DNA of 64,000 nt from Prochlorococcus sp. AG-347-L20 (GCA_003281225.1 QCCP01000003.1:1-64000); one strand, 5' to 3'. Shown: positions 1-7,506, numbered from the stretch's first letter. The notes: generated by a model not told the origin, from the sequence alone. Numbers and translations: made by a program.

Positions 1-145
1 TTTGATGTTCATCTTTACTTAAAAGGAATTTTAGTAGTTTATTGAATAATAAAAAGCCTTTTTCAATTCTTTTTGGACCTAAAATTGAAAGTAAAATTAC
101 TAAAATTATGAATATTTCAGGTGAATTTAAACCTAATAGTTTCAT
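1..145 (-). CDS. TatA/TatB-like Sec-independent translocase protein, partial
   Basis: The gene runs off the left edge; only the N-terminal 48 codons are present. The start is an ATG at 145 on the minus strand. The visible protein begins with a short polar lead containing SPEIF, then a hydrophobic stretch, then LGPKRIEKG. That is the TatA/TatB/TatE arrangement of one membrane span, an F/LGPK-type hinge and an amphipathic helix. Tat proteins form the twin-arginine export pore in the cytoplasmic or thylakoid membrane. The sequence is more divergent than a housekeeping TatA, so it may be a second, specialised paralogue. The rest lies outside the window. Confidence 0.55.
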   Translation of the reverse strand, partial: MKLLGLNSPEIFIILVILLSILGPKRIEKGFLLFNKLLKFLLSKDEHQ

Positions 146-192
146 AAAGTTTCATATTCTATTTACATTTTAGTACATGCTAAAAATTTATT

Positions 193-585
193 CTAATTAT
201 TCTCAAAAGTTGGTAAATAGAGTTCTCTATTTGATGCAATTAAACCTTCTTCTTTAAAAAAAATCTCTAGGTCATTTAGATCATTTATATCTACAAATTC
301 ACCACAATTATCTAATATATTGTTATGGGTGAAATTCCATAAATTATCCAAATATTCGTCGTCGTCTGGGAATGCTACAAATTTTAAATATGTATTATTC
401 AAGGCATATTCACTAGCAAAATCTGAATCTAATCCTTCTCTCTTAGCATCACAAAAAACTTTAGCAAATCTTTTGCCTACAGAAGTTTGAGCACTCGATA
501 AATCTAAATTACCTTGTATAGCTTTTACATTTAGTGGTGCAACAAAAATAATTATGGGAAGAAAAATAGATACTAATATAAACAA
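193..585 (-). CDS. secreted hypothetical protein
   Basis: 130 residues, function not recognised. It probably starts at a TTG preceded at good distance by an AAGGAAA ribosome site; no ATG gives a longer frame. Residues 1-22 form a signal peptide ending near VKA, so the product is likely periplasmic or lumenal. The mature part is acidic and has a block FCDAKREGLDSDFASEYA near residues 44-61. A similar block (F-x-C-x-A-x-R-x-G-x-D-x-DF) occurs in the secreted protein at 62929-63363, so the two may be distant paralogues. It stands alone between the TatA-like gene and the divergent dihydrouridine synthase gene. Confidence 0.7.
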   Translation of the reverse strand: MFILVSIFLPIIIFVAPLNVKAIQGNLDLSSAQTSVGKRFAKVFCDAKREGLDSDFASEYALNNTYLKFVAFPDDDEYLDNLWNFTHNNILDNCGEFVDINDLNDLEIFFKEEGLIASNRELYLPTFENN

Positions 586-757
586 GAAAAATTTCCTTTT
601 TAAATTTAAAACTCAATATAAACTAGCAAAAAAAGCAATCAATTAGGCCTATTTAAGTAAAAGCACTTATTATAAATTAAGAAATAAATAGAAAACATAA
701 AATCAGCTCCATATCTGAATTTATAATAAAGAAAGATTGATATAAATTTTAAATTAT

Positions 758-1783
758 ATGTCTTCAAATATAAAGCTAAAAGGAAGGGGAGTTAACAGGA
801 TAATTACAAGTAAGGTCATGCTATCACCATTAGCTGGAGTTACAGATAACATTTTTAGGCGACTTGTACGTAAATGGGCTCCAAACTCTTTACTTTTTAC
901 AGAAATGATAAATGCCACAAGTCTTAAAAAAGGTTATGGAACACAAAAAATCAATCAAATAGATTTAGAAGAGGGTCCAATTGGAGTACAAATATTTGAT
1001 AATAGGCCATATGCTGTTTCTGAAGCCGCGAAACAAGCTGAGGACTCTGGAGCTTTCTTAATTGATATAAATATGGGATGTCCTGTAAAAAAAATTGCAA
1101 AGAAAGGTGGAGGCAGTGCCTTAATTAAAGACCGAAAACTTGCTATGGAATTAGTCAAAAATGTTGTAAAAGCTGTTAGGGTTCCAGTAACAGTAAAAAC
1201 ACGACTCGGATGGGATAGTAAAGAAGAAAATATAGAGGATTTCTTGTTTAAACTTCAAGATGCGGGAGCATCGATGATCACACTTCATGGAAGAACTAGG
1301 AAACAGGGGTTTTCAGGCAAGTCAGATTGGGAAATGATCGGGAGACTTAAAAGCTTATTAGAAATTCCAGTAATTGCTAACGGAGATATCAAAAATCCAG
1401 ATGACGCTCTACATTGTTTAAAAAAAACAAATGCTGATGGTGTAATGATTGGAAGAGGGATTTTAGGATCACCATGGAAAATAGGAGAAATTGATTATGC
1501 CATTAGAGAAAATAAAAATTTTAAAGAACCAAATACCCAAGAAAAACTATATTTAATTATTGAGCATCTTGATGAATTAATAAAAGAAAAAGGAGATCAC
1601 GGCTTGCTAATTGCCAGGAAACATATCTCATGGACATGCAAAGACTTTAAAGGAGCATCAAATTTGAGAAACAACTTGGTTAGAGCTCCTGATAAAAATG
1701 AAGTTAAAAATTTAATAAATAAAATGATTAAAACTTTGAATAATGAAAAAAATACACTAGCGTTAAACAAATCTATTCTTTAA
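758..1783 (+). CDS. dusB: tRNA-dihydrouridine synthase (Dus family)
   Basis: This FMN enzyme reduces uridines to dihydrouridine in tRNA D-loops using NADPH. The 341 residues match the usual Dus length. Visible motifs are SPLAGVTD near residue 23, the NMGCP catalytic loop with Cys108, a HGRTRKQ FMN/phosphate motif near 187, and the C-terminal barrel strands ANGDI and GVMIGRGILG. DusB is the usual bacterial assignment, but the exact Dus subtype cannot be settled by eye. The first in-frame ATG is used; an internal Met21 directly before the conserved SPLAG is an alternative. A TATAAT-like element lies about 30 bases upstream. The DUF2470 gene begins immediately after the stop codon, so the two are probably co-transcribed. 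Confidence 0.9.
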   Translation: MSSNIKLKGRGVNRIITSKVMLSPLAGVTDNIFRRLVRKWAPNSLLFTEMINATSLKKGYGTQKINQIDLEEGPIGVQIFDNRPYAVSEAAKQAEDSGAFLIDINMGCPVKKIAKKGGGSALIKDRKLAMELVKNVVKAVRVPVTVKTRLGWDSKEENIEDFLFKLQDAGASMITLHGRTRKQGFSGKSDWEMIGRLKSLLEIPVIANGDIKNPDDALHCLKKTNADGVMIGRGILGSPWKIGEIDYAIRENKNFKEPNTQEKLYLIIEHLDELIKEKGDHGLLIARKHISWTCKDFKGASNLRNNLVRAPDKNEVKNLINKMIKTLNNEKNTLALNKSIL

Positions 1784-2035
1784 ATGAAAATAATTAGTAA
1801 AGAGACAAGTAAAAGAGTTTGTGATCATATGAACAATGATCACATAAATTCAGTTCACAAATACCTTATTCATTATGGAAAGATATCAAGCTTTGAGAAT
1901 GCTTATATGGAAGAAATTACTAAAAGTTATATAAAAATCAATTACGATGGCCAATCAGCAATTATCAACTTTAAAAATGAAATATCTGAAGAAGAAATAC
2001 ATTCAACTTTAGTTTCAATGATTAAAGAGATTTAA
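1784..2035 (+). CDS. DUF2470-domain protein
   Basis: 83 residues. It starts on the base after the preceding stop codon, so translation is probably coupled to the dihydrouridine synthase. The sequence opens with a VCDHMNNDHINSVHKYL block, which is the start of the DUF2470 domain. That domain occurs alone or at the C-terminus of pyridoxamine-phosphate-oxidase-fold haem-handling proteins and in plant homologues. Here it is free-standing. The paired His residues suggest metal or haem contact, but the function is unproven. Confidence 0.75.
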   Translation: MKIISKETSKRVCDHMNNDHINSVHKYLIHYGKISSFENAYMEEITKSYIKINYDGQSAIINFKNEISEEEIHSTLVSMIKEI

Positions 2036-2066
2036 TAACAGAATCATTTATATAAAAAATCTAAAT

Positions 2067-2225
2067 TTAATCTTCATAGTAATCAGTTATCTTTTTACAT
2101 TCTTCAAATGAAAGCATACTTAATCTAGATGTGGCTTTTATTTTTAGAATTGTACAAACAGCTAATAAATCGGAGCTATCAACATTAAGTGCTTCAGAAA
2201 GCTCTAGGACCCTAAGACCTTTCAT
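2067..2225 (-). CDS. small protein resembling the IF-2 N-terminal domain
   Basis: A 52-residue frame read by hand from ATG at 2225 to TAA at 2067. It contains VLELSEALNVDSSDLLAVC followed by a Lys/Ala/Ser stretch and then LSMLSFEEC. That is the order of the small helical IF2_N fold found at the start of bacterial translation initiation factor IF-2 (xVxELAKEL, SSKDLL, KSHxSxLS). As a free-standing domain it would be an unusual nucleic-acid or ribosome-binding peptide. It runs antiparallel to a plus-strand frame that looks like a shadow. The similarity is judged by eye only. Confidence 0.6.
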   Translation of the reverse strand: MKGLRVLELSEALNVDSSDLLAVCTILKIKATSRLSMLSFEECKKITDYYED

Positions 2226-2269
2226 TAGTATTAAAAAAAATATTTTCTACATTATCAAGAACCATAAAA

Positions 2270-2506
2270 TCAATGGGCTGCATTTTTCCCTAAACCTGCA
2301 ACGAATGGGAAAGTTTGTTCATCACCAAATATATCTTCTACCGAAGAATTAGAAACATTAGATTTTTTATTATCAGGCTTAATTTCTTCAATTTCATTAG
2401 AAATATTATCTTTAATGTTATTTTCAATTTCTTTTGCTAATAAGTTATTCGTATTAGAAAAAAATGAAAAAACTAATACACATAAAAACAAAATAATTCT
2501 TTTCAT
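2270..2506 (-). CDS. small secreted hypothetical protein
   Basis: 78 residues, not recognised. Residues 1-24 form a clear signal peptide (Lys-Arg, a hydrophobic core, cleavage near LLAKE). The mature part is short, rich in Glu, Asn, Lys and Ser, low in complexity, and ends in a small GLGKNAAH tail. It lies 44 bases upstream of the IF2_N-like gene on the same strand, so the two may share a transcript. Confidence 0.55.
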   Translation of the reverse strand: MKRIILFLCVLVFSFFSNTNNLLAKEIENNIKDNISNEIEEIKPDNKKSNVSNSSVEDIFGDEQTFPFVAGLGKNAAH

Positions 2507-2607
2507 AAAAAAAATTTATCTAATACTATTTTCATATACCAACAAAGTTATTTAGAAAAACTAGATATTTTTAAAACAAATCTAAATAAATCAAAATAAA
2601 AAAATAT

Positions 2608-2844
2608 TCATCTTCCCAACTTATTTCTATTTTTAAATCTAATTAAAAAATAAAGACCTAGTAACAAAAGAATTGCAAAGGAGTACTGATTAAGAAAAAC
2701 ATAAACTACATATACGAGAAATGGGAATAAGCACGCCCTCTTGAAATTTAATTTCTGTTCTTTTGACATACTTTTCCAATTTAAATATTCTTCCCATTGG
2801 AAAATCTTCTTCATTTTTCTACTTCTATTTTTACGATTAAACAT
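2608..2844 (-). CDS. small membrane protein, hypothetical
   Basis: 78 residues, not recognised. A basic N-terminal half (NRKNRSRK, a second Met at residue 11) is followed by one long or two short hydrophobic segments near residues 39-70 and a basic tail (FKNRNKLGR). The layout suggests a membrane protein with positive charges on the cytoplasmic side. The EEYLNW block between the basic lead and the span is distinctive. No operon partner is visible. Confidence 0.6.
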   Translation of the reverse strand: MFNRKNRSRKMKKIFQWEEYLNWKSMSKEQKLNFKRACLFPFLVYVVYVFLNQYSFAILLLLGLYFLIRFKNRNKLGR

Positions 2845-2950
2845 GAATTTATAAATATAGTTTTGATGATTCTTATATTAATAAACAAAATTAATCTACA
2901 ATAACACAAAAAGTTTTTTTCATTGAATAAAAATTTTTTTTAAATAAAAG

Positions 2951-3370
2951 ATGAACTCAAAACCAGTTTGGAAAATAGAAAAAATTGTTTTACCTCAACA
3001 TGCAGATCATGCAGGAGTAATGTGGCACGGTACATATTTTAACTGGCTTGAAGAAAGCCGCATAAATGCACTTTTAGAAGTTGGTATAAGTTATTTTGAA
3101 CTAACTAAAAAAGGCTTAGATTTACCTTTAATCAATACTTCAATTAAATATAAATCCCCTTTATTTCTTGGCGAAAAAATAACAATAGAGAGCGAATTCA
3201 ATATTGAAAAAAGTCCTAGGGTTAATGTAATTTCAAAATTTCTTAACAAGAAAAAAGAAATCTTAACCATTGCTGAAGTCAATTTAGTCTTAATAAATAA
3301 ACTGAATTTTTCTATAATAAGAAAAAGGCCAGATTTCCTATCGGAAGCCTTTATTAAATTAAACGGTTGA
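2951..3370 (+). CDS. hot-dog fold acyl-CoA thioesterase (4HBT / YbgC type)
   Basis: 139 residues, the usual length of a single hot-dog thioesterase. The active-site block PQHADHAGVMWHGTYFNWLE (residues 15-34) matches the 4-hydroxybenzoyl-CoA thioesterase signature, with Asp19 as the expected catalytic acid. These enzymes hydrolyse acyl- or aryl-CoA thioesters. In cyanobacteria one member acts on 1,4-dihydroxy-2-naphthoyl-CoA in phylloquinone synthesis. That role is possible here, but sequence alone does not fix the substrate. The gene is monocistronic-looking and preceded by an AT-rich leader. Confidence 0.85.
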   Translation: MNSKPVWKIEKIVLPQHADHAGVMWHGTYFNWLEESRINALLEVGISYFELTKKGLDLPLINTSIKYKSPLFLGEKITIESEFNIEKSPRVNVISKFLNKKKEILTIAEVNLVLINKLNFSIIRKRPDFLSEAFIKLNG

Positions 3371-3411
3371 AATTATTATCCGTTAATTGAAAGATTTTTA
3401 AATCATTAATT

Positions 3412-3609
3412 ATGAATATATTTCAAGTTATTGACTCTTACCAATATGAAATGGAGTCAAGATATCAAGAAAAATCAATGCTTACAAATCTTTTTACAGA
3501 GCACAAATTCATAGGATGGTTAGGGTTGTTTATAGTATTTTTCTCTATCTTCGCGATTTTTGTTTTTCAGTTTCTTGAGTGGGAAAGTAATGACAATAAT
3601 AAAAGTTAA
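3412..3609 (+). CDS. small single-span membrane protein
   Basis: 65 residues, not recognised. The N-terminal half is polar and Glu/Gln/Tyr-rich, and a hydrophobic helix covers about residues 34-54 (GWLGLFIVFFSIFAIFVF). A short acidic Asn/Asp tail follows. It begins 41 bases after the thioesterase gene on the same strand, so co-transcription is plausible. Confidence 0.6.
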   Translation: MNIFQVIDSYQYEMESRYQEKSMLTNLFTEHKFIGWLGLFIVFFSIFAIFVFQFLEWESNDNNKS

Positions 3610-3649
3610 TAAGATTTAATGCTTATAATTCAACTGAATGACTTAAAAA

Positions 3650-3901
3650 ATGGCTATCTACTTAAAAATAACTAACCCTACAGAGGTTGTAAAAAAAAAG
3701 ACCTCAAAATGGCTTACAGATATTACACCTGAAAGAATTGATAGAAAATTGGTCGAGGATGAAGTAATAAAAGGCATTATCGAGCAATTAACATTAGAAG
3801 GCATAAAAGGGGAAATATCAGCAATAAATGGGTTTGAAGTAAATGAATCTTCAGTAATAACAAAAAATAATTTTGTTATTAGAAAAACAAAAACTTTTTA
3901 G
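3650..3901 (+). CDS. conserved hypothetical protein, 83 aa
   Basis: A soluble, charged protein with no signal peptide or membrane span. It opens with a TNPTEVVKKKTSKWL block followed by ITPERIDRKLVEDEVIKGI, which reads as two helices, then a short beta-rich C-terminus. The regular composition and good coding character support a real gene. No known family was recognised. It lies 40 bases downstream of the small membrane protein and 20 bases upstream of the Mrr-like gene. Confidence 0.65.
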   Translation: MAIYLKITNPTEVVKKKTSKWLTDITPERIDRKLVEDEVIKGIIEQLTLEGIKGEISAINGFEVNESSVITKNNFVIRKTKTF

Positions 3902-3921
3902 ATCGAAAATAAAAATCTTTA

Positions 3922-4791
3922 ATGAAAATTTATTTTATTTTAATTATTTTTATCATTTTTTTAATTTTTATAATTATACGGGATTATCAAATTAAAAAGA
4001 AAAAGTTTAAATTATATAATGGCTTAAATTCCAATTTATTTATTCAAACAATTAATAATTTAATAGAAGAAAACAAATACAATTTGTTAGAGGAGAGGAT
4101 CAGATTAAGGGAAATAGATGCCTACGGTAACGAGGATTATAAAAAATGGATTGGCAATCCACCTCTTGATGAAAAAGCTATTGAGAAAAATATATTAAAT
4201 GGATCCAAGCGATTTAAAGAGGGTATACCATACTTCTGGGAAAAAGTAATTTTAAAAAAATTTGGAAGTATGGAATTATTTTTCGAAAAATGGAGATCGT
4301 ATTGTAATGAAAATCCTACTATTGATGATGAGATAATTGGATCTATTAGAAAGCTCGAGACTGAAGATTGGTTTGTATTCATAGCGAGTCAAATAGAGAA
4401 ATCATGCTTAAACCTAATAGAAAAAAGCTACTCAAGTAAAAACAAGGAAAACTACAAAAAAGGTATTAGATTTGAAAATCATTGTATGGAAATTCTCAAA
4501 CAAAATGGATGGGAAGTAAAAGTAACCCCTAATACAGGAGATCAAGGGGTTGACTTAATTGCGTCAATCAATGATTTGAGAATATGTATTCAATGCAAAG
4601 ATCATGAAAAAGCTATTGGAAATAAAGCAGTTCAGGAAATTTCAGCTGGTAAATTATTTTGGAAAGGTACTCATGCAATAATAGTTTCAAAATCTGGCTT
4701 TACAAAGTCTGCTCATCAACTAGCAAAATCAAATAAAGTGGAACTAATCAATGAATATCAATTAAAAGATTTAGAGAACTTTATTTTATAA
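3922..4791 (+). CDS. membrane-anchored Mrr-family restriction-endonuclease-like protein
   Basis: 289 residues. Residues 3-19 are a hydrophobic N-terminal anchor. Residues 40-170 are a helical region of no recognised family. The C-terminus (about 181-289) is an Mrr_cat-type PD-(D/E)xK nuclease domain: FENHCMEIL with Glu185, then GDQGVDLIAS with Asp211, then QCK at 224-226. The key catalytic residues D, Q and K are all present. Mrr proteins usually cut methylated DNA or act in DNA maintenance. No modification methylase lies nearby, so a classical restriction-modification pair is unlikely here. Confidence 0.85.
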   Translation: MKIYFILIIFIIFLIFIIIRDYQIKKKKFKLYNGLNSNLFIQTINNLIEENKYNLLEERIRLREIDAYGNEDYKKWIGNPPLDEKAIEKNILNGSKRFKEGIPYFWEKVILKKFGSMELFFEKWRSYCNENPTIDDEIIGSIRKLETEDWFVFIASQIEKSCLNLIEKSYSSKNKENYKKGIRFENHCMEILKQNGWEVKVTPNTGDQGVDLIASINDLRICIQCKDHEKAIGNKAVQEISAGKLFWKGTHAIIVSKSGFTKSAHQLAKSNKVELINEYQLKDLENFIL

Positions 4792-4796
4792 AAAGT

Positions 4797-5201
4797 TTAT
4801 ATCAATTGTGTTAAGCCCTCTTTATAAAGCAAAAGTGTTGCAAAAATTCCTGAGGCCCACATTAAACCTCTAGCTGTTGGGATATTAAATACATATGCAC
4901 CAATATATAAAAAACGAAAAATAGGATGAATCAATGCTGCAATTATTGCAATATTAGAGTCAGTTAAAGTAATCAAACAAAGAAGACATGCTGGCGCATG
5001 TAGGGAAATACTTTCCCAACAATTTTGGTGACACCAAACTGCTCTTTTACCAAAAGAAGGTAATTCATCGAATAAAGCCCTTGGAGCAGACATATTTTCA
5101 ACAGAATATCCTGCTTTAACTCTCCCAATAGTTAATGGAATAATTGATAATAAAACAACTCCAACTGATAGACAAAGGCTCCAGGCAAAAGCTACTTGCA
5201 T
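4797..5201 (-). CDS. MAPEG family membrane protein
   Basis: 134 residues with four hydrophobic segments. The block KRAVWCHQNCWESISLHAPA near residues 52-71 corresponds to the R-A-x-x-x-x-N-x-x-E motif shared by MAPEG proteins (membrane-associated eicosanoid/glutathione metabolism). The C-terminal RFLYIGAYVFNIPTAR matches the family's last conserved loop. Cyanobacterial members are small trimeric membrane proteins, some with glutathione-dependent activity. The substrate is unknown. It is convergent with the Mrr-like gene, with 5 bases between the stop codons. Confidence 0.85.
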   Translation of the reverse strand: MQVAFAWSLCLSVGVVLLSIIPLTIGRVKAGYSVENMSAPRALFDELPSFGKRAVWCHQNCWESISLHAPACLLCLITLTDSNIAIIAALIHPIFRFLYIGAYVFNIPTARGLMWASGIFATLLLYKEGLTQLI

Positions 5202-5319
5202 ATGATTTAAATAATATTATTAGCTTAATAATTGAAGCTCGTTATCGTGATAAATGAAAAATCATTACCATATATAAAACTTTAAAAAAAATGCTGTAAT
5301 TTATATTCAAAAATCATTT

Positions 5320-5445
5320 ATGGATATTTCAAAGATAGTTTTAATTTTTGGCATAAGTTTACTAATATATTTTGCTTTTCTGTTTTTAGGATTTTTTCTT
5401 AAGAATAAAAATCTAAAGGCACAGAATCTAAAAAAAGAAGAATAG
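5320..5445 (+). CDS. 41-aa single-span membrane peptide
   Basis: Read by hand from ATG at 5320 to TAG at 5443-5445. The peptide has a four-residue polar lead, a hydrophobic helix (about residues 6-27) and a Lys/Asn/Glu-rich tail. This is the layout of many picocyanobacterial thylakoid or plasma-membrane small proteins. No family was recognised. Confidence 0.5.
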   Translation: MDISKIVLIFGISLLIYFAFLFLGFFLKNKNLKAQNLKKEE

Positions 5446-5508
5446 ATTATTAATTCCAAGAAAATTTTCTATTTTCTCAATACTTTTATATATTTTTGGA
5501 TATATTTC

Positions 5509-5580
5509 ATGGAAATAAAATTTGATCCTAATAATAATAAGGGATATTTGAAATTCAATAAGACAGTTGCTTTTATATGA
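5509..5580 (+). CDS. possible 23-aa upstream ORF coupled to the next gene
   Basis: ATG at 5509 runs 23 codons and stops at a TGA that overlaps the next start codon (ATGA at 5577-5580). Overlap of this kind usually means coupled translation. The peptide is polar and resembles nothing known. It could be a leader peptide, or the true start of the downstream protein may lie elsewhere. Confidence 0.25.
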   Translation: MEIKFDPNNNKGYLKFNKTVAFI

Positions 5581-5870
5581 AAAAGTTTTTTAAATTTCTT
5601 AAAAGTTTTATATTTATATCACTTTGGCTTATTTTGTCCTCATTTTTAACCCAATATTGGAATACCTTTCATTGGGAATATATTTACTTAAACTTCAGAA
5701 TTTTATTTGATAAAGAATTTTGGTTTGTTTTAGAAAAAATTCTTTTAGGATTTGATATTGGTTACTGGTTAGAAGAAGCACTAAAATTCTTAAGTTATGA
5801 AATCCCTAAAGAATCTTTTAAATATTTTCCAATTTATTTCTTTTTAAAGTCTATTTGGATAAAGAATTAA
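5577..5870 (+). CDS. hypothetical membrane protein, 97 aa
   Basis: Aromatic-rich (Phe, Trp, Tyr, Leu) protein with a basic N-terminus and an N-terminal hydrophobic helix (about residues 10-27). Amphipathic stretches rich in FWF and YW follow. It ends SIWIKN and is convergent with the fibrillin-like gene, 9 bases away. Not recognised; probably membrane-associated. Confidence 0.55.
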   Translation: MKKFFKFLKSFIFISLWLILSSFLTQYWNTFHWEYIYLNFRILFDKEFWFVLEKILLGFDIGYWLEEALKFLSYEIPKESFKYFPIYFFLKSIWIKN

Positions 5871-5879
5871 TTTATTTTT

Positions 5880-6422
5880 TTAATAGATTTTAATAAATTC
5901 CTTAAAATTCTTGAATAAAGTCGGTGAATTTATTTTTCTTAAAACAAATAAAGTTCCTTTATCACCCCTGCAGATTCTAAGCTTATTACTTAAATAAGTT
6001 ATCTCTATCCACCCTAATTGTTCATTATTTATTTCTTTCATAGCCTTTATTTTTTTTCTTCCAAATTTAGGACCAATAACACCAGCATGTGTAAATTTGA
6101 CCCCAATTTTTTTTTCATTTATGTAATAAAGTCTTATTGAAATACCAGTACCAATAATTGATTTTATACCTCTAGGTTTAAGTAAATTAAGACCATTTAA
6201 ATTAAAGGGATCAAGAATTTGAAGGTTATCAATAAAAGGAGAATATTTTAAGAAAGGACTATTAGAACTACTCCACCTTAGCTCCCAAACACCCTGTAAA
6301 TCATTCCTATCTTTGCTAAAGGAAAAATTATGATCAATTTCAAGTTGTTCGGCAATAGTAAGTATCTTCTCTGAATTTGGAGATTTAAGAAGTAAATTTA
6401 ATAAATCATCTTCGGATTCCAT
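5880..6422 (-). CDS. PAP/fibrillin (plastid-lipid-associated) domain protein
   Basis: 180 residues. A helical N-terminus leads into LQGVWELRWSSSNSPFLKYS (residues 42-61), the hallmark start of the PAP/fibrillin barrel. LKPRG and a lipocalin-like set of strands ending with TYLSNKLRICRGDKGTLFVL follow. Fibrillins are lipid-binding proteins of plastoglobules and thylakoids; in cyanobacteria they are linked to photoprotection and lipid or quinone handling. A second member lies at 8850-9620. The minus-strand start at 6422 is divergent from the DUF1330-like gene, about 78 bases away. Confidence 0.8.
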   Translation of the reverse strand: MESEDDLLNLLLKSPNSEKILTIAEQLEIDHNFSFSKDRNDLQGVWELRWSSSNSPFLKYSPFIDNLQILDPFNLNGLNLLKPRGIKSIIGTGISIRLYYINEKKIGVKFTHAGVIGPKFGRKKIKAMKEINNEQLGWIEITYLSNKLRICRGDKGTLFVLRKINSPTLFKNFKEFIKIY

Positions 6423-6500
6423 TTTATAAACGCTGAGTATATAGCTAAGGATAAATACTTATCTCAATGTGCTATATTCTACCCAGAATATGTTGATTTG

Positions 6501-6785
6501 ATGACAAAGAGCTATTGGCTAAAGAAAATTTCAATTCCAAATGCAGATTTATTTCTGGAATATATAAGGACAGTATTGCCTTGGATTAAATCCGTGGGAG
6601 GAGTGATAGTAAAAAGAGATTTAATACAAGAATCAACCTCAAATGAATGGGATGGAGGGCAGCTTGGATTAGTAATTGAATTCGAATCAAAATTTGCGGC
6701 TAAAAAAGCATTTTATTCTGAAGTATTTCAAAAATATCTGCAGTCCAGAGATTTAATGGAACTAGTTACTATAAGTACTCTTTAA
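6501..6785 (+). CDS. DUF1330-like dimeric alpha-beta barrel protein
   Basis: 94 residues from the ATG at 6501; a TTG immediately before it gives the same frame. The order YWLKKISIPNADLFLEYI ... GGVIVKRDL ... LGLVIEFESKFAAKKAFYS ... YLQSRD follows DUF1330, a small ferredoxin-like family related to monooxygenase and stress-responsive barrels. The protein is cytoplasmic with no known substrate. An inverted repeat overlapping a TATATT -10-like element lies about 10-25 bases upstream. Confidence 0.8.
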   Translation: MTKSYWLKKISIPNADLFLEYIRTVLPWIKSVGGVIVKRDLIQESTSNEWDGGQLGLVIEFESKFAAKKAFYSEVFQKYLQSRDLMELVTISTL

Positions 6786-6922
6786 AAAAATCAACCAATA
6801 GCGACCTCACACAAACAATTTATAAGTATTTATTACTATTAAATTATTTATGTAATATTTATAACTTCACTAGCGATAGCATATTTTGCAAAATTTAATT
6901 GTAAAAGTAATCCGTTAATCAA

Positions 6923-7102
6923 ATGAACTATTCAACAGAAAAAGATGATTATTTGATGACAACTCCATATACAAAAAAAATTCAGCAAAAATTTGAAAAG
7001 GTTAAATCTTTTTTAGAGCAAAATGGATTTAATCCTTCATCAGAGAGCTTAATGCAAGATATAGTTAGCTCAGAAGAATATATTGCTAAAAATGGCTTAT
7101 AA
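6923..7102 (+). CDS. 59-aa hypothetical protein
   Basis: Read by hand from ATG at 6923 to TAA at 7100-7102. The peptide is soluble and charged (KKIQQKFEKVKSFLEQNGFNPSSES), probably two short helices, and ends SSEEYIAKNGL. Regular codon use and no competing frame support a real gene. It is convergent with the Psb34-like gene; only 4 bases separate the stops. Confidence 0.55.
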   Translation: MNYSTEKDDYLMTTPYTKKIQQKFEKVKSFLEQNGFNPSSESLMQDIVSSEEYIAKNGL

Positions 7103-7106
7103 AATA

Positions 7107-7286
7107 TCAGAATATATTCAGAGTCCTTAAATAATAAAAACCGCCTATTAGAAAAGGTAATAATATTCCAATAAATAAAAATATGGATTTTTTTGATTCG
7201 CCTTCTGATATGGGGTTAATTTCTGGTTCAATTGCAAAACCATTTTGTCTACCTCCGCTTTCAGTTGTATAACCTTTTTTATTCAT
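7107..7286 (-). CDS. psb34: Psb34-like photosystem II assembly small protein
   Basis: 59 residues from ATG at 7286. The lead GYTTESGGRQNGFAIEPEI (residues 5-23) matches the cyanobacterial Psb34 pattern (YTTExGGRLNNFAxEPxxY), a single-span protein that binds photosystem II assembly intermediates near CP47. One hydrophobic helix covers about residues 34-52. The fit rests on the N-terminal motif and the topology. It is too short for a default gene finder and easy to miss. Confidence 0.65.
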   Translation of the reverse strand: MNKKGYTTESGGRQNGFAIEPEINPISEGESKKSIFLFIGILLPFLIGGFYYLRTLNIF

Positions 7287-7371
7287 AAGAAAAATAATCT
7301 ATGCAGATTATCTCATGTAAAAACTTATTTAAAAAAATTTTTTACATTTAGAATTAAACTAATTTTAAGAT

Positions 7372-7506
7372 CTAATAATTGATTTCAATCTGAGATTTCA
7401 ATTTGGCAGCTTTTTTTAAAAGACCTACAACTTCCTTACGGCCAGTAGCAAACTCAGCCTTGTTAAGTAACTCACTATATTTTTTTGTGATTTCTCTATG
7501 TTTCAT
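7372..7506 (-). CDS. 44-aa basic helical peptide, hypothetical
   Basis: Read by hand from ATG at 7506 to TAG at 7372. The peptide (KYSELLNKAEFATGRKEVVGLLKKAAKL) is a strongly amphipathic Lys-rich helix or helix pair without a signal peptide. Its higher-than-background GC and regular codons support coding. It could bind nucleic acid or membrane surfaces; function unknown. Confidence 0.5.
   Translation of the reverse strand: MKHREITKKYSELLNKAEFATGRKEVVGLLKKAAKLKSQIEINY

Noticed and set aside
2131-2352. 73-residue frame on the plus strand
   Set aside because: It runs antiparallel to the IF2_N-like and secreted minus-strand frames, which have better composition. It has no recognisable features.
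6474-6491. ATATTC / GAATAT inverted repeat before the DUF1330-like gene
   Set aside because: It overlaps the -10-like element and has only six AT-rich pairs, so a regulatory role cannot be separated from promoter sequence.
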